The notes beneath the pieces were generated by a model, which saw only the letters and a list, made by a program, of their open reading frames with translations, did no database searches and was not told where the DNA came from. A program made the position numbers and the translations under genes. Shown piece by piece: positions 54,528-62,965 of a DNA stretch of 64,000 nucleotides (positions are counted from its first letter, which is position 1; every line of letters begins with the position of its first letter). Source of the stretch: Pedobacter sp. ASV17. GTDB lineage: Bacteria; Bacteroidota; Bacteroidia; Sphingobacteriales; Sphingobacteriaceae. The DNA lies in assembly GCF_016429065.1 (NCBI RefSeq), contig NZ_JAELTX010000006.1:1-64000 (forward strand), given 5' to 3'.

Positions 54528-56723
54528 ATGAAAAAGGTTACCTTACTGTTATCCGTTATTACCATTACCTTATTTTCTGGCTATAAAAAAGAAAATCCCT
54601 TATATAAAGATGCCAAGCAACCGATCGAAAAACGTATAGAAGATTTATTAGCCCGCATGACTTTAGAAGAAAAAGTAATGCAGCTCAATCAGTTCACCTT
54701 GGGGCGTAACGACAATGCCAATAACATGGCCGACCCTGTGAACGATATTCCTGCTCAAGTGGGTTCGCTTATTTATTTTGGTAGCAATGCCGATTTGCGT
54801 AACAAAGTACAAAAAAAGGCGATGGAACAAAGCCGTTTGGGCATTCCCATTATTTTTGGTTATGATGTGATCCACGGTTTCCGTACCATTTACCCAATCT
54901 CCTTGGCCCAAGCCTGTGCATGGAATCCCAAGTTGGTGGAACAAGCTTGTGGCGTAGCTGCCCAGGAAGCCCGAATGTCGGGGGTAGATTGGACTTTCTC
55001 ACCCATGATTGATGTGGCCAGAGATGGTCGTTGGGGACGTGTGGCCGAAGGCTATGGCGAAGACCCTTACACCAATGCTGTTTTTACGGTGGCCTCGGTA
55101 AAAGGTTACCAAGGAACGGATATGTCTAGCGAAAAAAATGTAGCAGCCTGCTTAAAGCATTACATCGGTTATGGCGCTTCGGAAGCTGGACGCGATTATG
55201 TGTATTCAGAAATATCGAGACAAACACTTTGGGACACTTACATGCTGCCTTATGAGCAAGGCGTAAAGGCAGGAGCGGCCACGCTAATGAGTTCTTTCAA
55301 TGACATCAGTGGAACGCCAGGTTCTGCCAACCATTATACCCTAACCGAAGTGCTTAAAGATCGTTGGAAACATGATGGTTTTGTGGTTTCTGATTGGGGC
55401 TCGATAGAGCAGTTACGTCCGCAAGGGGTAGCGGCCAATAAAAAGGAGGCGGCGCTTAAAGCGTTTACTGCTGGTGTTGAAATGGACATGATGAACAGAT
55501 GTTATGATAACCATCTGGGCGAATTGGTGAAAGAAGGTAAGGTATCAGAAGCTGCATTGAATGAAGCCGTAAGAAGAGTATTAAGGGTAAAATTCCGTTT
55601 GGGATTATTTGACCGTCCTTACACGCCAACTACTACAGAAAAACAAAGATTTTATCGCCCAGAAAGCATGAAAATTGCCGAACAGTTGGCAGAAGAATCG
55701 ATTGTTTTGTTGAAGAACCAAAATAAAGCCCTACCCCTAAATAAGGTCTCAAAAATTGCGGTAATTGGACCCATAGCCCAAACCAAATGGCATTTGCTAG
55801 GTTCATGGGCGGCACAAGGCAATGCCGAAGATGTGACCACGGTTGTGGATGCTTTAAAAGCAGAATATAAAGGCAAGGCCGAAGTAACCTATGCTTTGGG
55901 CTGTGATTTTGATGGGCAAGACAAAAAGAATTTTGAAGAAGCTAAAAATGTAGCGACAAATGCCGATGTGATTGTGCTTTGCTTGGGTGAAAAGAAAAAC
56001 TGGAGTGGTGAAAATGCTTCACGATCAACCATTGCTTTGCCACAAATACAGGAAGAACTGGCTGTGGAGCTGAAAAAACTGGGCAAACCTGTCATATTGG
56101 TATTGTCGAGCGGCCGCCCATTGGAACTTAATCGTTTGGAACCCATCAGTGATGCTATTTTAACCATGTGGCATCCTGGAACACCTGGAGGGAAACCATT
56201 AGCAGGTGTTTTATCTGGAAGGGTAAATCCTTCTGGTAAATTATCCATGACCTTTCCTTTTTCTACAGGTCAAATCCCAATTTATTACAACTACAGACAA
56301 AGTGCCCGCCCACACCAAGGTAAATATCAAGATATTCAGAGCACTCCTTTATATGAGTTTGCACATGGTTTAAGTTATACTACTTTTCAATATGGAGATT
56401 TAAAAGTATCTGCTGCACAAGTTAAACGTGGCAGTAAACTCGTGGTAGAAATTCCAGTGAGCAATACTGGCGATAGGGATGGGGTGGAAACCGTACATTG
56501 GTTTATACAAGATCCAGTATCAAGTATTTCACGTCCAATTAAAGAACTGAAGCATTTTGAAAAGCAACTCTTGAAAAAAGGCGAAACCAAAACCTATAAA
56601 TTCGAAATCGATCCTGAAAGAGACCTTAGCTTTGTAGACAGTGACGGAAAACGTTTCCTAGAAGCGGGAGATTACAATATTTTGGTGAAGAATAAGAAAA
56701 TTAAGATAGAAATTGTAGATTAA
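54528..56723 (+). CDS. bglX: GH3 beta-glucosidase, BglX-like
   Basis: 731 residues. GH3 order: barrel (~35-370; G-Y-D-V-I-H-G-F-R-T, W-T-F-S-P-M-I-D-V-A-R-D-x-R-W-G-R, nucleophile D289 in V-S-D-W-G-S), alpha/beta sandwich (~390-570; L-L-G-S-W, G-E-x-x-x-W-S-G-E) and FnIII-like C-terminus. This fits periplasmic BglX-type beta-glucosidases. The N-terminal segment reads T-L-F-S-G-Y-K-K-E: it has the shape of a lipoprotein signal, but the expected Cys is Tyr. It might thus be released from the membrane rather than anchored. Last gene before a repeat block and the regulator gene. Confidence 0.88.
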   Translation: MKKVTLLLSVITITLFSGYKKENPLYKDAKQPIEKRIEDLLARMTLEEKVMQLNQFTLGRNDNANNMADPVNDIPAQVGSLIYFGSNADLRNKVQKKAMEQSRLGIPIIFGYDVIHGFRTIYPISLAQACAWNPKLVEQACGVAAQEARMSGVDWTFSPMIDVARDGRWGRVAEGYGEDPYTNAVFTVASVKGYQGTDMSSEKNVAACLKHYIGYGASEAGRDYVYSEISRQTLWDTYMLPYEQGVKAGAATLMSSFNDISGTPGSANHYTLTEVLKDRWKHDGFVVSDWGSIEQLRPQGVAANKKEAALKAFTAGVEMDMMNRCYDNHLGELVKEGKVSEAALNEAVRRVLRVKFRLGLFDRPYTPTTTEKQRFYRPESMKIAEQLAEESIVLLKNQNKALPLNKVSKIAVIGPIAQTKWHLLGSWAAQGNAEDVTTVVDALKAEYKGKAEVTYALGCDFDGQDKKNFEEAKNVATNADVIVLCLGEKKNWSGENASRSTIALPQIQEELAVELKKLGKPVILVLSSGRPLELNRLEPISDAILTMWHPGTPGGKPLAGVLSGRVNPSGKLSMTFPFSTGQIPIYYNYRQSARPHQGKYQDIQSTPLYEFAHGLSYTTFQYGDLKVSAAQVKRGSKLVVEIPVSNTGDRDGVETVHWFIQDPVSSISRPIKELKHFEKQLLKKGETKTYKFEIDPERDLSFVDSDGKRFLEAGDYNILVKNKKIKIEIVD

Positions 56724-56724
56724 T

Positions 56725-56915
56725 TGTTGTCAATCTGGTATCTTTTGTCAATCTGAGCTTGTCGAAGATCCTTTGTCACTCGGCCTATCGAAGATCACTT
56801 TGTTAGTCTGGATCTGTCGAAGGTTCCTTTGTCAGTTTGGCTTGTCGAAGTATCCATTGTCAGTCTGGATTGTCGAAGCACACCTTTTGTCAGTCTGAGC
56901 CTGTCGAAGACAAAT
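56725..56915. repeat. Degenerate 28-bp tandem repeats
   Basis: Six to seven copies of a unit like TTTGTCAGTCTG-x-x-C-TGTCGAAG, differing from each other at many positions. The units abut one another, with no unique spacers. They fill nearly the entire gap between the GH3 gene and the regulator, so the regulator's promoter must lie in or beyond them. Confidence 0.8.
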
Positions 56916-56941
56916 TTTAGAATAAACAGCTTTTTTGGTAA

Positions 56942-59900
56942 ATGAAGAAATACGTCCTTTTCGCTTGTTTGATTACGTTGCTGTTGCAGAGTGTTTTTGC
57001 TATTGATGTTTCGAAGTATCGGTTCCATATCATGCCCGAAACTTCCTACTACGGTGGCATCCAGAGCATGGCTAAGGATAGCTTGGGAAGGATGTGGTAC
57101 ACAGGACCCGATGCGCTTTTCATGTACGATGGTAACAACTTTTACCAGCTGAATGACATCGTTTTTTCCATCAAACCAAAGGTGAAATGGGGCTTTGGTT
57201 CAGTGGTTAGGGATAAAAAAGGAAACTTGTTTCTGAGCACTGGACATGGTTTGCTAAAATTCAACTATGATAAGTTTTCGTTTGATATCGTTGTTGACCA
57301 AAAAGTCCGTTCACTTTGTTTGCATAGCGACGGTAAACTGTACATGCTATCTGCCGACAGTTTGAAACGTTATGACCCACAAACCAACAAAACGGATGGT
57401 TTCATCCTGCCAAAAAATCAATCTTTCAATAACCTCATCAGTTTAAATGGCAGTGTTTACATCACTCAAGATGCCGTGCTTCAAAAAGTGGACGTGGCCA
57501 AACGCAGGTTCATTCCATTTGCAAACTTTGGAGGAACCACCAATGCGGTAAACGACGCCTTGGCTTATAAAGGTTTATACTATTTTTTGACCCAACGTGG
57601 TGGCATTTTCGTCACCGATGCTGCGGGAACGGTTAAACGGAATATTCCAGTAATCATTAACGGTACCCAATCTTTTATCTCCAAAAAGCTCTATGTAGAT
57701 CAAACAGGGGTAATATGGGTGGCCGCTCAGGCAGGACTTTTCTTTTATGATCCATTAACGGAAAGCAGCAATTTTTTGCGCATGAACCTAAATGATGCTT
57801 TTTCATTACCTAACAATTCCATCTGGACCATTTATCCCGATCCAGACCAAGGTGCATGGATAGGTACTTATGGTGGTAAAATTGCTTACTGTTCGCTGTA
57901 CGATTCTCGTGCAAGGTATTTTACACCTAGCCTTGGCGGACTAAGTCATCCTATTGTGAGCAGTTTTCAGGAAGATTATTTAGGTAATGTATGGATTGGA
58001 ACAGAAGGTGGCGGACTCAATTACTGGAACAGGAAAAGCGATACTTTTAGGCATTTCGTGAAATCGCCAGGCAATTCGCCCAACTCCAATATGATCAAAC
58101 GCCTCAAGTTCGATCAGCAAAACAAGCAGTTGTACATTTCGGCATTTAGTGGCGGTATTGGTACCTACGATATGAACTCGGGAAACTTTGGTAGCCTTGG
58201 TTTTCTATCGCCCGAAAGCAAACAACCCTTAACGGTTTATGATTATGTACGCGATCAACAGGGCACATGGTGGATGACCGACCCCGACAAGTCGTTCTTT
58301 TATAAAAAAACCGCACAAGGCCCTATTGAAATGACCAGGGTTATTGGCGCCAACGGCGAGAAACTGTATCTGGAAATTGAGGCCTTGTTTCTGAATAAGC
58401 AAAACCAAATTTGTTTAGTTACCCACCAGGGACTTTTTGTGGTTGATCCCAACACCCAAAAGGTGTTGAAGCATTACATGATCAAAGATGCTTCCTATTC
58501 CGCCAATTACCTCTGTAGCTTTTATTTGGCTTCCAATGGCGATTTATGGCTGGGCACCTTGGGCAAGGGCGTAAATGTGCTAAAGCCCAACGGAACCTAT
58601 GTAAATTATAGCAGTACCAATGGTTTGCCTGCAAAAATGGTGTTTGGCATTTTGGAAGACAATGCTTCTAAAAACATTTGGTTGAGCACCAGCGACGGAC
58701 TTTACTATTACGATGATAAAGTAAAAGCTTTTGAGAAAGCAAGGTTTTACCAAGAAAATAGCTGTGGCTCATTCTACATCCGTGCCGCCTACAAAACATC
58801 AAAAGGCGAAATGCTATTTGGTGGCACCAATGGGTTTTTGCTTTTTGATCCCGCTTATTTGAATAAAAATCCACAAAAGCCTAGAGTTTTCTTTACAGGA
58901 TTTTTTGTCAATAATAAACAAATTACCACACAAACAGAGGGATCGCCCTTAGCTAAAGACATTGCCAGTTTATCCAATCAAAAGGAAAACCGAATAAGAT
59001 TAAGCAGCAAACAATCTAATGTAGAAATCAGGTTTTCGGCGGATAGTTATTTGTCGGCAGATAAGAACCAATTTGCCTATCGCATGAAAGGATTGGGCGA
59101 AAAATGGCAGATTATCCACAACACTCAAAGATCGGTGCAGTTCCTTAATCTCCCTAGCGGCGATTATACTTTCGAAATCAAGGCTTCTAACAACGATGGC
59201 CTTTGGGGAGATCAAATTTCACGACTTTATATCCACGTTGACCCGCCTTTTTTCCTGTCGTGGTGGGCTTATTGCTTTTATATTGCCATTGCCATTGCCC
59301 TGTTGTTTTTCATCACTAGATACTATACCAATAAAAAGGTATTTAAGGAGAGATTGGCCTTGGAGGCATTGAAAGAGAAAAATATGCGGGAGCTAAACCA
59401 GGCACGTACCGATTTCTTTACCAATATTTCCCACGATTTAAAAACGCCGCTTACTTTGGTACTTCAGCCGCTTAAACAGCTTAAAGAAACCTTGGGTACC
59501 AACGATGGCGCCAAGGGCTACATGGGCTTAATTGAGAAAAACGTGACCCGCATTCAGCGGATGATCAGTCAATTGCTACGTTTTAGAGAAATAGAAAGTC
59601 AAAAAATAACGTTGAACCCACAAATTGGCGATTTCATCAACTTTGTACGAGATGTTTTTGGACTATTCGAACTATATGCCAACAAAAAGGAAATCGAAAC
59701 CAGTATTTCTACTTATCAGGATAACCTGCAAGTGGCTTTTGACTACGATGTGATTGAGAAAATCCTCACCAACCTGTTCTCTAACGCCTTAAAATACACA
59801 CCAAACAAAGGTTATGTTGGGGTACGTATTTATGCCGCTACCGAAGAAGAAAAGCAGCGACTTTCTGAACCTGTGGAAGAGCAGGAAACGGCTTATATTT

Positions 59901-61012
59901 CCATTGAAGTACTTAACAGCGGCGATGGTTTTTCGGAAGAGCAGATTGCCACCTTATTTACTTCCTTTAACCGTCTTTCATCGCACAGGCCAACCTTTGA
60001 GGAAAGTTCGGGCTTAGGGCTTGCCATTGTAAAAGAATTGGTTGATGTACTTGGCGGAAAAATATGGATGGTGAACAAAGCGGATAAGGTTTCCTTTACC
60101 ATCATGTTGCCGCTAAAAACACAAGCCAGTTCTGGAGACATGCAGTCGAATGTTTACGATTATACCATTTCTGAGATTGATGACATTATGTTGGATGCTA
60201 CGGAGCCAGAAAATGCAGCATCGAGTGCCAGAAAAGCCAACAGTTTACTGCTGATTGAAGATGACCCTGCCATGCGTGCTTACATGGAGCAGCGACTGTC
60301 AGAACGATACAATGTATATACAGCCAGTGATGGGGTAGAAGGCCTGATCAAAGCAGAGAAAATCTATCCGCAGTTGATCATTACCGATTTGATCATGCCT
60401 AACAAGAATGGATTTGAGGTTTGCCGCAGTTTAAGAAATAACTTTAAAACCAGCCACATTCCAATCATCATGATTTCGGGTAATGGCGACGATAACCAGA
60501 ATAAAATCAAGGCACTCGAATACGGTGCAAGCGTGTTTATCGATAAACCTTTTGATGTAGACTATTTGTTGCAACAGATAGATACCATTTTAAAGAACCA
60601 AAAAGAGCTTAAGGAAAAATACAGCAAGCGCATTCAAGTTAATCCTTCCAACGTGACCATCACCTCAATGGACGAAGAACTATTGGTGAAAGCAATGAAA
60701 GTGATTGAGCAAAATATCGCCAATGCCAATTATTCTGTAGACGATTTTGTGTCGGATATGAACGTAGGAAGAACAATTCTCTACCAAAAAATCCACGACA
60801 TTGTGGGCATGTCCATCAAAGAATTTATTTTAAATATCCGATTGAAAAGAAGCGCTTACCTGTTAGAAAAATCAGATTTAACCGTAGCCGAAGTAGCTTA
60901 CCAAACAGGATTTAACAATGCCAAATATTTCAGTGTGTGCTTTAAAAAACAATTTGAAATAAGTCCATCGGAGATGAAAAAGAAATCTTCTACTAGCGCT
61001 GGGAAAAAGTAA
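56942..61012 (+). CDS. Hybrid two-component system regulator (HTCS)
   Basis: 1356 residues, one-protein sensor-regulator. Signal peptide; two-component-regulator propeller repeats (~25-670); Y_Y_Y domain (~700-755); membrane helix (~769-795); HisKA with H831 (S-H-D-L-K-T-P-L); HATPase (~930-1060; N-L-F-S-N-A-L-K-Y, G-L-G-L-A-I-V); receiver (~1101-1215) with D1149 (I-I-T-D-L-I-M-P); AraC-type DNA-binding domain (~1250-1350). HTCS proteins bind oligosaccharide in the periplasm and activate nearby polysaccharide-utilisation genes. It sits between two enzyme operons that share a direct-repeat operator, so it probably controls both. The ligand is unknown. Confidence 0.95.
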   Translation: MKKYVLFACLITLLLQSVFAIDVSKYRFHIMPETSYYGGIQSMAKDSLGRMWYTGPDALFMYDGNNFYQLNDIVFSIKPKVKWGFGSVVRDKKGNLFLSTGHGLLKFNYDKFSFDIVVDQKVRSLCLHSDGKLYMLSADSLKRYDPQTNKTDGFILPKNQSFNNLISLNGSVYITQDAVLQKVDVAKRRFIPFANFGGTTNAVNDALAYKGLYYFLTQRGGIFVTDAAGTVKRNIPVIINGTQSFISKKLYVDQTGVIWVAAQAGLFFYDPLTESSNFLRMNLNDAFSLPNNSIWTIYPDPDQGAWIGTYGGKIAYCSLYDSRARYFTPSLGGLSHPIVSSFQEDYLGNVWIGTEGGGLNYWNRKSDTFRHFVKSPGNSPNSNMIKRLKFDQQNKQLYISAFSGGIGTYDMNSGNFGSLGFLSPESKQPLTVYDYVRDQQGTWWMTDPDKSFFYKKTAQGPIEMTRVIGANGEKLYLEIEALFLNKQNQICLVTHQGLFVVDPNTQKVLKHYMIKDASYSANYLCSFYLASNGDLWLGTLGKGVNVLKPNGTYVNYSSTNGLPAKMVFGILEDNASKNIWLSTSDGLYYYDDKVKAFEKARFYQENSCGSFYIRAAYKTSKGEMLFGGTNGFLLFDPAYLNKNPQKPRVFFTGFFVNNKQITTQTEGSPLAKDIASLSNQKENRIRLSSKQSNVEIRFSADSYLSADKNQFAYRMKGLGEKWQIIHNTQRSVQFLNLPSGDYTFEIKASNNDGLWGDQISRLYIHVDPPFFLSWWAYCFYIAIAIALLFFITRYYTNKKVFKERLALEALKEKNMRELNQARTDFFTNISHDLKTPLTLVLQPLKQLKETLGTNDGAKGYMGLIEKNVTRIQRMISQLLRFREIESQKITLNPQIGDFINFVRDVFGLFELYANKKEIETSISTYQDNLQVAFDYDVIEKILTNLFSNALKYTPNKGYVGVRIYAATEEEKQRLSEPVEEQETAYISIEVLNSGDGFSEEQIATLFTSFNRLSSHRPTFEESSGLGLAIVKELVDVLGGKIWMVNKADKVSFTIMLPLKTQASSGDMQSNVYDYTISEIDDIMLDATEPENAASSARKANSLLLIEDDPAMRAYMEQRLSERYNVYTASDGVEGLIKAEKIYPQLIITDLIMPNKNGFEVCRSLRNNFKTSHIPIIMISGNGDDNQNKIKALEYGASVFIDKPFDVDYLLQQIDTILKNQKELKEKYSKRIQVNPSNVTITSMDEELLVKAMKVIEQNIANANYSVDDFVSDMNVGRTILYQKIHDIVGMSIKEFILNIRLKRSAYLLEKSDLTVAEVAYQTGFNNAKYFSVCFKKQFEISPSEMKKKSSTSAGKK

Positions 61013-61017
61013 TTGGA

Positions 61018-61545
61018 TTGTTTATTGGTTCATTAGTTCATTGGTTCAATTGTTCATTAGTTCAATTGTTTATTGGCTCACTGCCTGTTCATTTCCGTCA
61101 TCCCGAATTTATTTCGGGATCGGTAATGCGCTAGTAAGTAAAACCTCTCTCTAACTCTCTCCTTGGAAAGAAGAGAGGATTGGTAGTGCCTATTATATTA
61201 TTCATTGGTTCTATTAATTTAGCTACTAACTTACCCAAGTCCTTCTCTCTCCCTCGTAGGGAGAGATGTCTACAGACAGAGAGGGTTGTTGTCTGTTCGT
61301 TTAACCGTCATCCAACTCGGCTAGTCGTCATCCCGAATTTATTTCGGGATCGTAATGCACTAGTATGCTTTAATACGCCTTAAGATTCCCGTTTTCACGG
61401 GAATGACGCTTCGGTGAACGGAATTTCGATTTATGTAAAAGCTCCTAACTTTCCCAAGTCCTTCTCTCTCCCTCACAGGGAGAGACACCGCACAGCGGAG
61501 AGAGGGTTAGACTTACGAAGTTTTCGAAACTTCGTAAGTCTAACC
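61018..61545. repeat. Composite intergenic repeat region
   Basis: The 692-bp gap (61013-61704) holds several repeats: TTCATTGG/TTCAATTG microrepeats (61018-61085); two copies of CCGTCATCCCGAA...TTCGGGATCG (about 61096-61122 and 61326-61352); an ATTCCCG...CGGGAAT hairpin near 61385-61405; two direct copies of a 60-bp unit with CCAAGTCCTTCTCTCTCCC (about 61229-61287 and 61445-61508); and a perfect 19-bp inverted repeat (61505-61523 against 61527-61545, core ACTTACGAAGTTT). The operator and promoter follow. No gene is seen. Confidence 0.75.
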
Positions 61546-61551
61546 AAGCCC

Positions 61552-61616
61552 TGTACGAAAGCGAACCATTTCCGTACAAAAACGAACCCTTTCCAATAGC
61601 CTTTATGCTAGTTTTG
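61552..61616 (+). promoter_or_regulatory. Candidate HTCS operator and promoter (GH88 operon)
   Basis: Direct repeats TGTACGAAAGCGAACC (from 61552) and CGTACAAAAACGAACC (from 61573), 21 bp apart, then a perfect TAnnTTTG box (TAGTTTTG, 61609-61616). Repeat start to box is 57 bp, against 58 bp at 41679. The closeness of sequence and spacing in two places argues for one regulator. Confidence 0.6.
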
Positions 61617-61704
61617 GAAACGCCAAATAAATCCGATACCTCGTATGAAAGTTGATCGTGAGCTATTGGCCAGCAATCAACAAGTATTTCCTAAACCAAA
61701 ATAA

Positions 61705-62895
61705 ATGAACAACATGAGAAAATCTTTCTCTGGGCTATTTTTGATAGCACTCCTCATTACGGGGCAAGCAAAAGCCCAATCCTTAAAAAATGTAGTTAAT
61801 AAAGCCTTTGATTTTGCAGAGAAGCAAAGTTTACTGATGGCCAAAAAGTACGAAAACCAAGCGGGCAGACTTCCAAAATCTTTCGAAAACGGAAAAGACG
61901 TATCTTCTGATTCCAGATGGTGGTGCAGCGGATTTTTCCCAGGTACCCTTTGGTATTTGTTTGAAAACAATAAAAATCAGGAAGTGTTGAAGTACGCTCA
62001 ACTATATACGGATAGGGTAGAGCGGGAGAAATACACGACCGATAACCACGATGTAGGCTTTATGCTTTATTGCAGTTTTGGAAATGGCTTGCGACTTACT
62101 GGTGAAGAGCGTTATAAAGAGGTGTTGTTAACGGGGGCTAAGTCATTGGCTACTCGCTATGATCCAAAAGTAGGTTTAATCCGTTCATGGGATCACAAAC
62201 AAGAAGTGTGGCAATATCCAGTCATTATTGATAACTTAATGAACCTTGAATTGATGCTATGGGCAGCTAACTATTCCAAAGATGAAAACTTTAGAAAAAT
62301 AGCCATTTCCCATGCCGATAAAACCATGAAGTATCATTTCCGCCCCGATTACAGCTCTTACCATGTGGTTTCATACTACCGCAAGTCTGGCGTGCCGCAT
62401 TTGAAGCAAACCCATCAGGGAGCAAGTGACGAATCAGCTTGGAGCCGTGGACAAGCTTGGGGCCTATATGGCTATACCTACCTTTATCGCGAAACAAAAG
62501 ACCAACGCTATCTTGAACAGGCCAAAAACATTGCTCATTTCCTGATCAATCATCCGCAAATGCCCAAGGATTTTATTCCTTACTGGGATTATAATGCACC
62601 ACAAATTCCCAATACCACTCGTGATGCCTCTGCCGCTTGTATCATGGCGTCGGCTTTAGTAGAACTGAGCGATTTTGTAGATGCCAAATTGAAAAAGAAA
62701 TATATGGCTGTAGTGGATACACAAATTAGGACCCTTTCGTCGGAAGAATATACGGCGAAACTGGGTGAGAATGGAGATTTTATCCTCAAACACAGCACAG
62801 GAGCTTTCCCTTTCAAATCCGAAGTGGATGCGCCATTGACCTATGCCGATTATTATTATTTAGAAGCATTGACCAGATTAAAGAAAAGGTTATAA
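61705..62895 (+). CDS. GH88 unsaturated glucuronyl hydrolase
   Basis: 396 residues with a signal peptide (cleavage near AKAQ-S); a start three codons later is also possible. The (alpha/alpha)6-barrel signature is present: W-W-C-S-G-F-F-P-G, D-N-H-D-V-G-F with D116, I-I-D-N-L-M-N with D176, W-S-R-G-Q-A-W-G and Y-W-D-Y-N-A-P followed by R-D-A-S-A-A-C. Two Asp spaced about 60 residues apart match the catalytic pair of unsaturated glucuronyl hydrolases. It removes the 4,5-unsaturated uronic acid left by polysaccharide lyases, so a lyase presumably acts upstream, outside the window. First gene of an operon with the next gene. Confidence 0.88.
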   Translation: MNNMRKSFSGLFLIALLITGQAKAQSLKNVVNKAFDFAEKQSLLMAKKYENQAGRLPKSFENGKDVSSDSRWWCSGFFPGTLWYLFENNKNQEVLKYAQLYTDRVEREKYTTDNHDVGFMLYCSFGNGLRLTGEERYKEVLLTGAKSLATRYDPKVGLIRSWDHKQEVWQYPVIIDNLMNLELMLWAANYSKDENFRKIAISHADKTMKYHFRPDYSSYHVVSYYRKSGVPHLKQTHQGASDESAWSRGQAWGLYGYTYLYRETKDQRYLEQAKNIAHFLINHPQMPKDFIPYWDYNAPQIPNTTRDASAACIMASALVELSDFVDAKLKKKYMAVVDTQIRTLSSEEYTAKLGENGDFILKHSTGAFPFKSEVDAPLTYADYYYLEALTRLKKRL

Positions 62896-62965
62896 ATATT
62901 CCTCAAATCATAGAAAAAACAAGTATTCTTACTGTTAAATACCTCATCGTTACAAAATCATAACC

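Noticed and set aside
56725-56915. Possible CRISPR array
   Set aside because: Units are degenerate, adjoin one another without unique spacers, and no cas genes are nearby.
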